Positions 35,825 through 44,124 of a stretch of 64,000 nucleotides of DNA are shown piece after piece (the stretch's first letter is position 1; the number at the start of each line of letters is the position of its first letter). The stretch is from assembly GCF_009709615.1 (NCBI RefSeq), contig NZ_WJYA01000003.1, positions 62,001-126,000 of the forward strand, in the 5' to 3' direction. The notes below the pieces were generated by a model. The model was not told where the DNA came from. It made no database searches and saw only the letters and a list, made by a program, of their open reading frames with translations. Source of the stretch: Winogradskyella ouciana (GTDB taxonomy: Bacteria > Bacteroidota > Bacteroidia > Flavobacteriales > Flavobacteriaceae). Made by a program: the position numbers and the translations under genes.

Positions 35825-37030
35825 TTAATGTTCGTGTTCTGCTTCTCCTTTTTTCATTTCTGCGTTAAGGTAATAAGCATTATTATAAGCAAATTGTGTG
35901 TTACTTTCTATATCTTCAATAAATTGAACCGATACCCAATCACCATCTTTAGTGCCTAAAACAACTTCGATAGGTTTAAAGCTCCAATCGTCATTTTCTT
36001 TTTCTACTGAAAACACATAATATCTATCGCCTTCTTTTATAATTGCACTTTCTGGTAATGCTTTTGTTTGGGTATTATCTACTTGAATTTTACCTTGAAT
36101 ATACATACCAGGAATTAAGTTGCCTTTTTTATTTTCTATTTCTGCGTGAACGTGGACTGATTTTGGGTTGTCCTCAAAGGTTTTGCTTACGGAATAGATT
36201 TCTGCGATAAGCTCTGCATCTGGTATGGATTGTACCGTAAAGTTAACTTTTTGACCTTTCTGTACTTTATAAACATCTTTTTCAAAGACCATTAAATCGG
36301 CGTGAACGTGATGCGTATTTACAATTTCAAATAATTCGGTTTGTGGTTCTACATATTGACCTGTTTTTACTTCAACTTTTTGCACAAAACCCTCTATTGG
36401 ACTTCGCAAGGCAATACGTTGTGCAATTGTACCATTACGAACAGAAGCTGTATTGATATTTAATATTTTTAATTGTGCTTCTAAACCATTAACCATAGCT
36501 TTTGATGCATCATACTCTGCTTCTGCCTTTTGAAAATTAGCACCAGAACCAACACCTGCTTCATATAGCTTTTGTTGACGTTCGTAATTCTTTTTCAGAA
36601 AATTACTATTGCTATATGCGTTTAAGTAATCCGTTTGAGCTTGTATAATATTGGGATGCGAGAGATAAGCCACAACTTGACCTTTATTGACTTTATCACC
36701 TTCAATCACTTCAATTGAAACAACATTTGCACCAATGACTGTGGTAATGGCTGCTTCGTTTTGTGGTGGCACTTCTAACGTTCCATTTGCCTCAACATAA
36801 CCGCTCATATTACGTAATGCTAAAGTGTCGATTTTCATTTTTAAAGCATCGAATTGTTGTTGTGAAAGCATTACTTCTTCGCTTTCATTATGTGCTTCGT
36901 TAACTTCTGTGTTTTCTTCCTCATCGTGGGAATGACCATCATTCTCGTTATGATTTTCTTTATTTCCGCAAGCTGAAACAAAAATGGTTAACACCATTAC
37001 GGTAAGAATTTTATATATTTTATTTTTCAT
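35825..37030 (-). CDS. RND efflux periplasmic adaptor (CzcB/CusB-like) lipoprotein
   Basis: 401 residues. Signal with lipobox (VFVSACGN, Cys at 21) followed by a His/Glu-rich segment (HNENDGHSHDEEEN) likely to collect metal. Then the membrane-fusion-protein layout: VPPQNEAAITTVIGANVVSI barrel-sandwich hybrid, a long coiled-coil hairpin (about 130-190), KTGQYVEPQTELFEI, and beta-barrel and membrane-proximal domains. It links the RND pump to the outer-membrane channel. 4 nt separate it from the pump gene. Confidence 0.92.
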   Translation of the reverse strand: MKNKIYKILTVMVLTIFVSACGNKENHNENDGHSHDEEENTEVNEAHNESEEVMLSQQQFDALKMKIDTLALRNMSGYVEANGTLEVPPQNEAAITTVIGANVVSIEVIEGDKVNKGQVVAYLSHPNIIQAQTDYLNAYSNSNFLKKNYERQQKLYEAGVGSGANFQKAEAEYDASKAMVNGLEAQLKILNINTASVRNGTIAQRIALRSPIEGFVQKVEVKTGQYVEPQTELFEIVNTHHVHADLMVFEKDVYKVQKGQKVNFTVQSIPDAELIAEIYSVSKTFEDNPKSVHVHAEIENKKGNLIPGMYIQGKIQVDNTQTKALPESAIIKEGDRYYVFSVEKENDDWSFKPIEVVLGTKDGDWVSVQFIEDIESNTQFAYNNAYYLNAEMKKGEAEHEH

Positions 37031-37034
37031 TGTC

Positions 37035-40000
37035 TTATTGATTAAAATATTGTAATTGAAATGTGCTTTCTAAATAGTTTACTAATGCAGTCTGTGCTTC
37101 AAGTTCCGATTGAATAGCTTCTTTAATTAACTGTGTAAATGCAGTATAATCTATTTCGCCTTCTCTGTATGCCAGTAATGCACCTGATTTTTGCTCTTTT
37201 GTTAATGGTAAAACTTGGTCTTTGTAAAACTCCCAAGATGTTTTCCATTTCATATAATTTTCTTTAGCCTGAACAAACCTTGATTGTACTTCCTGTTTTT
37301 TGAACGCTACATTGGTTTCCGCTATTTCTTTATCAATTTTGGAACTTCTAATTTGTGCTTTGTTAGAACCTGATAAAAACGGAATGGAAATACCTGCCTG
37401 ATAGGTGTAAAATCCTGAATTGCCATTGACACGCTGTAAGCCACCTTGAAGATTGAACTTTGGCAAATTATCTGATTTTGCAGCTTTATATTTGGCTTCT
37501 GCTTCATCTACAATGTTCTGCGACATACTGTACAATGGATGGCTTTCAATATTGGACATTTCCATATCATTGTCCATAGCTACATCAAATTCATCTGAAA
37601 CCGTAAAAATTTCTTCTGAAACCAACCACAAATTGAATTGCTGTAAAGCAATAAGATAATCACTATAGGCTTGCGCTTTTTTATTCTGAATTTGAAACGC
37701 TTGATTTTTTGCTGCCGAATATTCTAATTTAGAAATGGCCTCCACTTCATAATTTAAAGCTACTGCTTGTTCGAATTTGGAATAAATGGAATCCAATTCC
37801 TTATACAATTCATAGTTCCGTTTCATTTGATAGCATTTTGACCACGCTTTTTTAACTTCCAATTCTAATTCCAATTCGGAAAGTTGAAAGGCTTTTTGCG
37901 CCAATTGAATGCGTTGTTCTTGCAATTTTCTTTTTGCACCAATGCCAAATACATCGATATTTGATTGACCAACACCTATGGTTGTATAGATGCCACTACC
38001 ATTATTAACTTCTTCGCCACCTGTGAAAATTTGAGTCGTACCGAAATCATAGGCAGTCGCTTTTAATTGCTCTTGTTTTGTAATTTCCAATTGCTTTTGC
38101 TTCAATAATGGATAATTACTTTTTGCGAGTTTAACAGCTTCCTTTAATGAAATTTCTGGAATTGTATCATTCAACTCTTGCGCATTACTTTCAGTTGAAA
38201 AACCAAATAGTAATAATACCACAGCTGTTGCAGTAACTAACTTTTTGTTAGGCTTAAACCTAAAAGATTTGTTTTCTACCCAATGATATAAAATTGGTAA
38301 AACAAATAAGGTAAGCAAAGTTGAAGTTAATAATCCACCAATAACAACCGTTGCCAATGGACGTTGTACTTCTGCACCTGCTGATGATGAAATCGCCATT
38401 GGTAAAAAGCCTAATACATCTGTAAAAGCAGTTAGCATAATAGGTCTGATTCTTCGTTTAGTACCTTCAACAATTCTATCCTTTAGATTGGTTACACCTT
38501 CGTCTTTTAATTCGTTGAGTCCACTTATCATTACCAATCCATTTAATACCGCAACACCAAACAACACAATAAAACCAACACCTGCCGAAATACTAAATGG
38601 CATATCACGCAACCACAAGGCTACTACACCACCAATGGTTGCCATTGGAATTGCTATGTAAATCATTAAGGTTTGAGGTAGTGACTTTAATGCAAAGTAT
38701 ATTAGTATAAATATGAGTAATAAGGCGATAGGAACAACGGTTTGTAATCGGTTGCTGGCACGTTCCAGATTTTCAAATGCACCACCATAGCGAATAAAAT
38801 AACCCGATGGTAGTTCCAATTGTGCATCTAATTTTGATTTTATTTCAGTTACTAAAGATTTTACATCTCGACCTCTGACATTGATACCTACATAGGTTCT
38901 TCTGTTGGTATTGTCTCTACTTATTTGCATTGGTCCTGCTTTGTAGCTTACATCTGCAATTTCACGTAAAGGAATTTGAGCACCTGAAGGTAAATTGATG
39001 TACAGGTTTTGAACATCTGTTATATCCTTTCGGTTTTGAGAACTTAAACGCACCACTAAATCGAAGCGTTTTTCACCTTCAAAAATCACACCTGCTGTAC
39101 CACCTGCAAATGCAGATTGTACGGTTTGATTGAGCGTATTTATTTGAAGTCCGTATTGTGCTAATTTATTCCGGTTGTAATTGATGGTCATTTGTGGTAA
39201 ACCCGTTGTGGCTTCTGCTTTCATATCTCCAATACCATCAGTACCTGCGATGATTTTAGATATTTCTTCGGCTTTTTGAGATAGGATGTCGATGTCTTCA
39301 CCATAGAGTTTTATAGCAATATCTTCACGTACACCTTCAAGCAATTCATTAAAACGCATTTCTATAGGTTGGGTAAATTCATAATTAACACCAGGAACGA
39401 TTTCAACCGCTTCTTTCATTTCCTCAATCAATTCATCTTTTGTTTCTGCTGTTGTCCATTCACTTTTAGGTTTCAGAATTACAAAAACATCAGCTAAATC
39501 CATTGGCATTGGGTCTGTTGGGATTTCGGCAACACCTATACGACTCACAATTTTTTCAACTTCTGGAAATTTTGCTTTTACAATTTGCTCTATTTTGGTC
39601 GTAGTTTCAATAGTTTCTGTAAGTGAGCTACCTGGTTTTAATATTGCGTGAAATGCAATATCACCTTCATCGAGTTGTGGAATGAACTCGCCACCCATTC
39701 GAGTAAACATAAAGACTGTAATTCCGAACAACACTACTGCAATACCAATTACCCATTTACCTTTTCGCAAGGCTCTAACCAATAAAGGTTGGTATTTATC
39801 TTCAACCCAATGCACAAATCTATCTCCATAGGATTTTTTATCGTTTTTTGGTGCTCTTAACACCAAAGCAGACATCATTGGTACATAGGTTAAACAAAGT
39901 ACCATTGCACCAATCATAGCAAAAATAAATGTCAACGCCATTGGCTTAAACATCTTTCCTTCAATTCCTTGTAAAGCTAAAATGGGTAGAAACACAATTA

Positions 40001-41369
40001 AGATAATCAACTGACCGAAGAATGCAGCATTCATCATCTTTTTTGAAGCATTAGACGCCACTTTATCTAGCTCTTTGGATGTAAGCTGTTTCTTTTTTAG
40101 TACTTGTGATGCAATGAGAAATACTGTACTTTCTACAATAATTACAGCGCCATCAACTATAATACCGAAATCTATTGCTCCCAAACTCATTAAGTTTACC
40201 CAAACATCGAACACGTTCATTAAAATAAAAGCGAATAATAAGGATAATGGTATTGTTGAAGCAACGATTAAACCACCTCGCCAATTACCCAATAAGAAGA
40301 TAAGCACAAAAATAACTATCAATGCACCTTCAATAAGATTTGTGGTTACAGTAGAAGTTGTTTCTCCAATTAATTTACTTCGGTCTAATAAGGGTTCAAT
40401 AATTACACCTTCAGGTAATGACTTTTCAATTTGAGCCATTCGCTCTTTTACATTAGCAATAACATCATTGGAATTTGCACCTTTTAGCATCATCACCAAG
40501 CCACCTACAACTTCACCTTCACCATCTTGGGTTAATGCACCGTACCGTATGGCAGAACCGAATTGCACAGTTGCAATATCATTAATAGTTACAGGAATAT
40601 TATTAACGGTTTTTACCGTAATTTTTTTAATGTCTTCTAAACTCCGTACCAAGCCTTCTCCACGAATAAAATTAGCCTGATGGTTCTTTTCAATATATGC
40701 ACCACCTGTATTTTGATTATTGGCTTCGAGTGCATTAAAGACATCTGTAATGGTCAATCCAATTGCGTTTAAATCGTTTGGGTCAACCGCGACTTCGTAT
40801 TGTTTAATTTTACCGCCTATGGCGTTTACCTCAACCACACCTTCTACCATTGCCATTTGACGTTGTACAATCCAATCCTGCATTGAGCGTAAATCTGCAA
40901 TGTCGTATTTGTCTTTATACTCTGGTGCTACTTTTAAGGTGTATTGGTAAATTTCCCCTAATCCTGTTGAAATAGGTCCCATAGTAGGTTCTCCAAAACC
41001 AGCAGGAATTTGTTCTTTGACTTCATTTAGTTTTTCAGCTACTAATTGGCGAGGTAGATACGTACCCATATCATCGTCAAATACAATGGTAACCACCGAT
41101 AAGCCAAAACGAGAGATTGACCTAATTTCCTGTACATCGGGAAGATTACTCATTGCTACCTCGATAGGATAGGTAACAATCTGTTCAATATCTTCTGTGC
41201 CTAAATTGGGTGCTTGCGTAATAACCTGTACTTGGTTGTTGGTAATGTCTGGAACAGCATCGATTGGCACTTTGGTCATACTCCAAATACCTGCTCCAAT
41301 TATGGTAAGCGTAAGCAAACCAATAATGAATTTGTTATTGATTGAAAAATCAATGATTTTGTTAATCAT
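37035..41369 (-). CDS. CzcA/CusA-type heavy-metal RND pump fused to a TolC-like outer-membrane channel
   Basis: 1444 residues. Residues 1 to about 1035 are a complete heavy-metal RND transporter: TKVPIDAVPDITNNQVQV near the start, 12 membrane helices, GGEFIPQLDEGDIAFHAILK at the pore/porter domain, and DFGIIVDGAVIIVE in the membrane proton path. A hydrophobic, signal-like segment (about 1042-1060, ending ESNAQ) follows, and residues about 1063-1444 form a TolC/OEP-type alpha-helical channel (EISLKEAVKLAKSNYPLLKQ and repeated coiled helices). Pump and channel thus come from one reading frame. It exports divalent metal ions (Co, Zn, Cd or Cu; not distinguishable here) from the periplasm to the outside. 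Confidence 0.9.
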   Translation of the reverse strand: MINKIIDFSINNKFIIGLLTLTIIGAGIWSMTKVPIDAVPDITNNQVQVITQAPNLGTEDIEQIVTYPIEVAMSNLPDVQEIRSISRFGLSVVTIVFDDDMGTYLPRQLVAEKLNEVKEQIPAGFGEPTMGPISTGLGEIYQYTLKVAPEYKDKYDIADLRSMQDWIVQRQMAMVEGVVEVNAIGGKIKQYEVAVDPNDLNAIGLTITDVFNALEANNQNTGGAYIEKNHQANFIRGEGLVRSLEDIKKITVKTVNNIPVTINDIATVQFGSAIRYGALTQDGEGEVVGGLVMMLKGANSNDVIANVKERMAQIEKSLPEGVIIEPLLDRSKLIGETTSTVTTNLIEGALIVIFVLIFLLGNWRGGLIVASTIPLSLLFAFILMNVFDVWVNLMSLGAIDFGIIVDGAVIIVESTVFLIASQVLKKKQLTSKELDKVASNASKKMMNAAFFGQLIILIVFLPILALQGIEGKMFKPMALTFIFAMIGAMVLCLTYVPMMSALVLRAPKNDKKSYGDRFVHWVEDKYQPLLVRALRKGKWVIGIAVVLFGITVFMFTRMGGEFIPQLDEGDIAFHAILKPGSSLTETIETTTKIEQIVKAKFPEVEKIVSRIGVAEIPTDPMPMDLADVFVILKPKSEWTTAETKDELIEEMKEAVEIVPGVNYEFTQPIEMRFNELLEGVREDIAIKLYGEDIDILSQKAEEISKIIAGTDGIGDMKAEATTGLPQMTINYNRNKLAQYGLQINTLNQTVQSAFAGGTAGVIFEGEKRFDLVVRLSSQNRKDITDVQNLYINLPSGAQIPLREIADVSYKAGPMQISRDNTNRRTYVGINVRGRDVKSLVTEIKSKLDAQLELPSGYFIRYGGAFENLERASNRLQTVVPIALLLIFILIYFALKSLPQTLMIYIAIPMATIGGVVALWLRDMPFSISAGVGFIVLFGVAVLNGLVMISGLNELKDEGVTNLKDRIVEGTKRRIRPIMLTAFTDVLGFLPMAISSSAGAEVQRPLATVVIGGLLTSTLLTLFVLPILYHWVENKSFRFKPNKKLVTATAVVLLLFGFSTESNAQELNDTIPEISLKEAVKLAKSNYPLLKQKQLEITKQEQLKATAYDFGTTQIFTGGEEVNNGSGIYTTIGVGQSNIDVFGIGAKRKLQEQRIQLAQKAFQLSELELELEVKKAWSKCYQMKRNYELYKELDSIYSKFEQAVALNYEVEAISKLEYSAAKNQAFQIQNKKAQAYSDYLIALQQFNLWLVSEEIFTVSDEFDVAMDNDMEMSNIESHPLYSMSQNIVDEAEAKYKAAKSDNLPKFNLQGGLQRVNGNSGFYTYQAGISIPFLSGSNKAQIRSSKIDKEIAETNVAFKKQEVQSRFVQAKENYMKWKTSWEFYKDQVLPLTKEQKSGALLAYREGEIDYTAFTQLIKEAIQSELEAQTALVNYLESTFQLQYFNQ

Positions 41370-41428
41370 AGAAAATGTATTAATTCTGTTAAAAAATATG
41401 CAAATGCTTTCGTGAAAGTGAAAACATT

Positions 41429-41450
41429 AAAAAAAGGATATAGCTATCCT
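41429..41450 (-). terminator. Short hairpin with U-tract between the small His-rich gene and the RND gene
   Basis: AGGATA (41435-41440) and TATCCT (41445-41450) form a 6-bp stem. On the minus strand a run of Us follows. It lies 13 bp beyond the stop at 41463 and 60 bp before the RND start, so it could attenuate, not fully end, operon transcription. Confidence 0.55.
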
Positions 41451-41462
41451 ATAAAAACTGAA

Positions 41463-41858
41463 TTATACTTTAGGTGGCTGGAAAAGTGATTCCAAATATC
41501 TGGAAGTGAAGTTTACTTTATGTAAATTATATTGTTTTTTCTCTTCAAACTTTAGTCGATTGGTTAAAGCTAAATTATTGTTAGCTATAATTAACACTAA
41601 AGGGTGACAACATTGATTATGGGAATGGACTGGTGTATTCTCCTTATCTGGGTTATGATGATGCTCTCCATTTTTAGAATCGCTGTCAATATAGTCTTCA
41701 ACTACATAATCAAGGAAAGAGTCTCCATAAACTTTATGGTCTTGATAATGGGTAATAACGTTTGAAATTTCTTTAATTGGCCCACAAAAGTCCATATCTA
41801 TGCTTATCCCTTGAAAAAAGAACAAAATAGACATCGATATGGAAACAAATATTTTCAT
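41463..41858 (-). CDS. Small exported His/Cys-rich protein, first gene of the metal operon
   Basis: 131 residues from the ATG at 41858 (MKIFVSISMSILFFFQGISI). The frame extends 7 codons further only through a TTG start. A signal-like hydrophobic N-terminus is followed by a domain with Cys and His clusters (DMDFCGP, GEHHHNPDKE, PVHSHNQCCHP) that could bind metal. I recognise no family. Its position at the head of the operon suggests a metal-binding or sensing role in the envelope (inference). Confidence 0.72.
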   Translation of the reverse strand: MKIFVSISMSILFFFQGISIDMDFCGPIKEISNVITHYQDHKVYGDSFLDYVVEDYIDSDSKNGEHHHNPDKENTPVHSHNQCCHPLVLIIANNNLALTNRLKFEEKKQYNLHKVNFTSRYLESLFQPPKV

Positions 41859-41868
41859 ATAATTTATG

Positions 41869-41876
41869 CAAATATA
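41869..41876 (-). promoter_or_regulatory. -7 element of the metal-efflux operon
   Basis: On the minus strand it reads TATATTTG, a perfect TAnnTTTG match. It ends 10 bp before the start codon at 41858, so the leader would be only a few nucleotides long. Confidence 0.5.
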
Positions 41877-41909
41877 CAAATTATTGAATGCAATGGTTGT
41901 GCAAATTAA

Positions 41910-44021
41910 TTACAAAAACCATAAGGCATCTTTAGCATCGTCTGGAACACCATTATTAAATCGTGGTGCTATTTGTGCTACCATTTCAGGATATTTTATG
42001 GTGATTGGTACATTTTGTTGTCGAAGCGATTTCCAATACAATCTGCTAAACTGATATACTTGCGTTAATAATTCTAACACTACATCTGCATCTTCAAAAG
42101 CATCTTCATCTGGACTGCTTACCTTAATCTTTATTGGGAATGGATAACCATCTGTATCTGCATATCGCTGTGAATTAGGGTAACGTGCATTATTAAACAA
42201 CAAAAATTGATTTTCGCTAATACGTATGTATGTACCACTTACAGGCATTAACTTTTTGTTCCAATTAAGGTCGTAAGCAATAATATCTTCTGCTTCTGTT
42301 TTATTGATATTTAGAATGTAAAGCGGAATTTTTAACCCTAATGTATGCATCCCTCTAATAATTGGTTTTAGTTCCTCGTAACTCATTTCCTTATAAAAGT
42401 GAATGACTACTTTATCTGCTTCTGCAACAGATGTAAAATCTCTAATGGCTTTGCATATACTACCTGCTAATAGGTCTGTTTCGCTTTGGTCAAAATACTC
42501 GAACTTTCTAAATAAGCCATTGTTTTGAAAACTAAAGGCACTTGCAATGTAACGTCTGTTTTCGCCTTGATTGGTAAATGCACCAACACCAATTACTAAC
42601 TCTTTTTTGTCAGTTACTGCGAGTTTCCAAGGTGCACCACCTAATTTGGCGTGAATTGCCAATGCCATATTTTGTAATGAAAATTGGAAGTTGTATTGGT
42701 TCTCGATATTGACCACCATTTTTTCATAATCTACAACCTGCGTAACAATACCTTCGTTTAAAAAGAGTTCTTTGATTTGAATATAGATGTCTCGGTCTTC
42801 GGGATTTGGTGTAAACTTATCGAAAGGACTTAAATAGAATGCTGCATAACGTACATTATCGTGGTCGAACGAAAGGTTTTCTAACTGCTTTGTTATTTCT
42901 GGTATTGGGTTGTTTTCATTAGTAAACTCTATAAAATGTTCTTTAGAAGTTGAAGCCTTGATGTTTACATAAGCCTCAATCCCTTTAAAATACTTTTTAT
43001 CCGCAGTAACACCAGTTTTAAGGTTGTTGTAAAAGGTTTTAATTGCTTCTTTATGTGAGGTATGGTACACAAAGAAAAACTTAATGTTTTGGTTGTTTGG
43101 TCTTTTATAGGGATTAAGATTATTCATTGCCAATTTAGGCACTAAATGGGTTTTCTTGTTACCGTATTGGTCTTTACCAAATTCTAATAATCCTACTTGT
43201 GGGTCAATGTGATTGATACGATTGAGAGGCACATCAATAAACGCATCAGTCTTAAACGGAAATATGGTTTTAAAATCTTCTGTAAACAGATAATTGGTAG
43301 CGAAATTATTAATAAGTGCTACATACTTTTGGTATTTGTTGGCTGGTCTTACAGGTTCCTCAATAGGTATGTTTAATGCTCGTGCTAATGGCAAATTAAA
43401 AATAGGGAATGCTTGGTCAAACTGAATAGCATTGTGAAATTCTTGTTTTTCCTCTGTATCGAGGTCCATTTGGTAATTAAACGTTTTTTGACCGTATACA
43501 CAACGTTTTATTAGCTCTGAATCCTCTATATCCTTAACCGACGTTGTAAGGACTTTTGATGTGCCATCATACGATACAATAAGCTCTGGTAAGTCGGTTA
43601 ATTTTGCAAATTGTATTTTAAATGAGAATTTATAGTAGAGGTTATAGTCTGCTGTATTCCCTTTTTTTGATGGCATCCACACTTGTACATCACCAACGAA
43701 GTTTTTTACTACTATATAGTCTTTAGATTTAAAATAGCTTCTTAATTGGTGTTTAAGGAATTGCTTGTATATTCTTAATTCTCTACCATCTACTAAATTT
43801 AGCTTAATGCTTGGTGCGTCTGGTATTTCTGTTGTAAATGTTGTAAATATTTGTTCTGTGTTAGATAAGTCTGCATCTGGAAACACCTCTTTAATCTGCC
43901 TTGAAAATTTAGATTTATGGATGGGATGACTACCTTCCATTTCCTCTAAAGTTAAATAAATGGTAGGCGCACTATTAGGCCATTTAAAGTTAAGTATGTT
44001 GGTTTTGAGGTGTTCTTGCAT
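41910..44021 (-). CDS. Prokaryotic Argonaute with intact MID pocket and degenerate PIWI catalytic site
   Basis: 703 residues. A full-length N-terminal region of uncertain fold (1 to about 300) precedes a MID domain (about 310-460) and a PIWI domain (about 460-703). The guide 5'-phosphate pocket reads as the canonical Y-K-Q-K set: Y413, K417, Q428 and K459 in the motif IHAKLGGAPWKL. The first catalytic Asp position is Gly (G480 in LVIGVGAF), and the second (normally in HRDG) is replaced in VVIHFYKEMS (541-546). The C-terminal VPITIKYPEMVAQIA and final LWFL are typical of the family. It would bind guides but not cut. It follows the restriction-modification gene by 103 bp, on the same strand. 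It is larger than short pAgos, and I cannot name a subclass. Confidence 0.85.
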   Translation of the reverse strand: MQEHLKTNILNFKWPNSAPTIYLTLEEMEGSHPIHKSKFSRQIKEVFPDADLSNTEQIFTTFTTEIPDAPSIKLNLVDGRELRIYKQFLKHQLRSYFKSKDYIVVKNFVGDVQVWMPSKKGNTADYNLYYKFSFKIQFAKLTDLPELIVSYDGTSKVLTTSVKDIEDSELIKRCVYGQKTFNYQMDLDTEEKQEFHNAIQFDQAFPIFNLPLARALNIPIEEPVRPANKYQKYVALINNFATNYLFTEDFKTIFPFKTDAFIDVPLNRINHIDPQVGLLEFGKDQYGNKKTHLVPKLAMNNLNPYKRPNNQNIKFFFVYHTSHKEAIKTFYNNLKTGVTADKKYFKGIEAYVNIKASTSKEHFIEFTNENNPIPEITKQLENLSFDHDNVRYAAFYLSPFDKFTPNPEDRDIYIQIKELFLNEGIVTQVVDYEKMVVNIENQYNFQFSLQNMALAIHAKLGGAPWKLAVTDKKELVIGVGAFTNQGENRRYIASAFSFQNNGLFRKFEYFDQSETDLLAGSICKAIRDFTSVAEADKVVIHFYKEMSYEELKPIIRGMHTLGLKIPLYILNINKTEAEDIIAYDLNWNKKLMPVSGTYIRISENQFLLFNNARYPNSQRYADTDGYPFPIKIKVSSPDEDAFEDADVVLELLTQVYQFSRLYWKSLRQQNVPITIKYPEMVAQIAPRFNNGVPDDAKDALWFL

Positions 44022-44076
44022 TGGTAATGAGGTGTTTTTGGGTTTTACATATTTATTTTTTTAGTTTCAATTTAAA

Positions 44077-44110
44077 AGATTGCCACGTCGCTGCGCTTCT
44101 CGCAATGACA
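44077..44110. repeat. Palindromic repeat between the restriction-modification and Argonaute genes
   Basis: AGATTGCCACGTCGCTGCGC followed by TTCTCGCAATGACA is a variant of the 45601 and 46687 repeats. It occupies 34 of the 103 bp that separate the two genes. Confidence 0.85.
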
Positions 44111-44124
44111 ATCATTGTTTGTTT

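Noticed and set aside
37322..41415. Several open frames opposite or shifted within the RND-TolC gene
   Set aside because: They lie entirely within a coherent 1444-residue protein frame and show no recognisable protein motifs.
41910..44021. PIWI-RE family protein
   Set aside because: That family comes with a DinG-type helicase and a separate restriction endonuclease-like protein, neither of which is here. The Y-K-Q-K MID pocket and KLGG motif fit ordinary prokaryotic Argonautes better.
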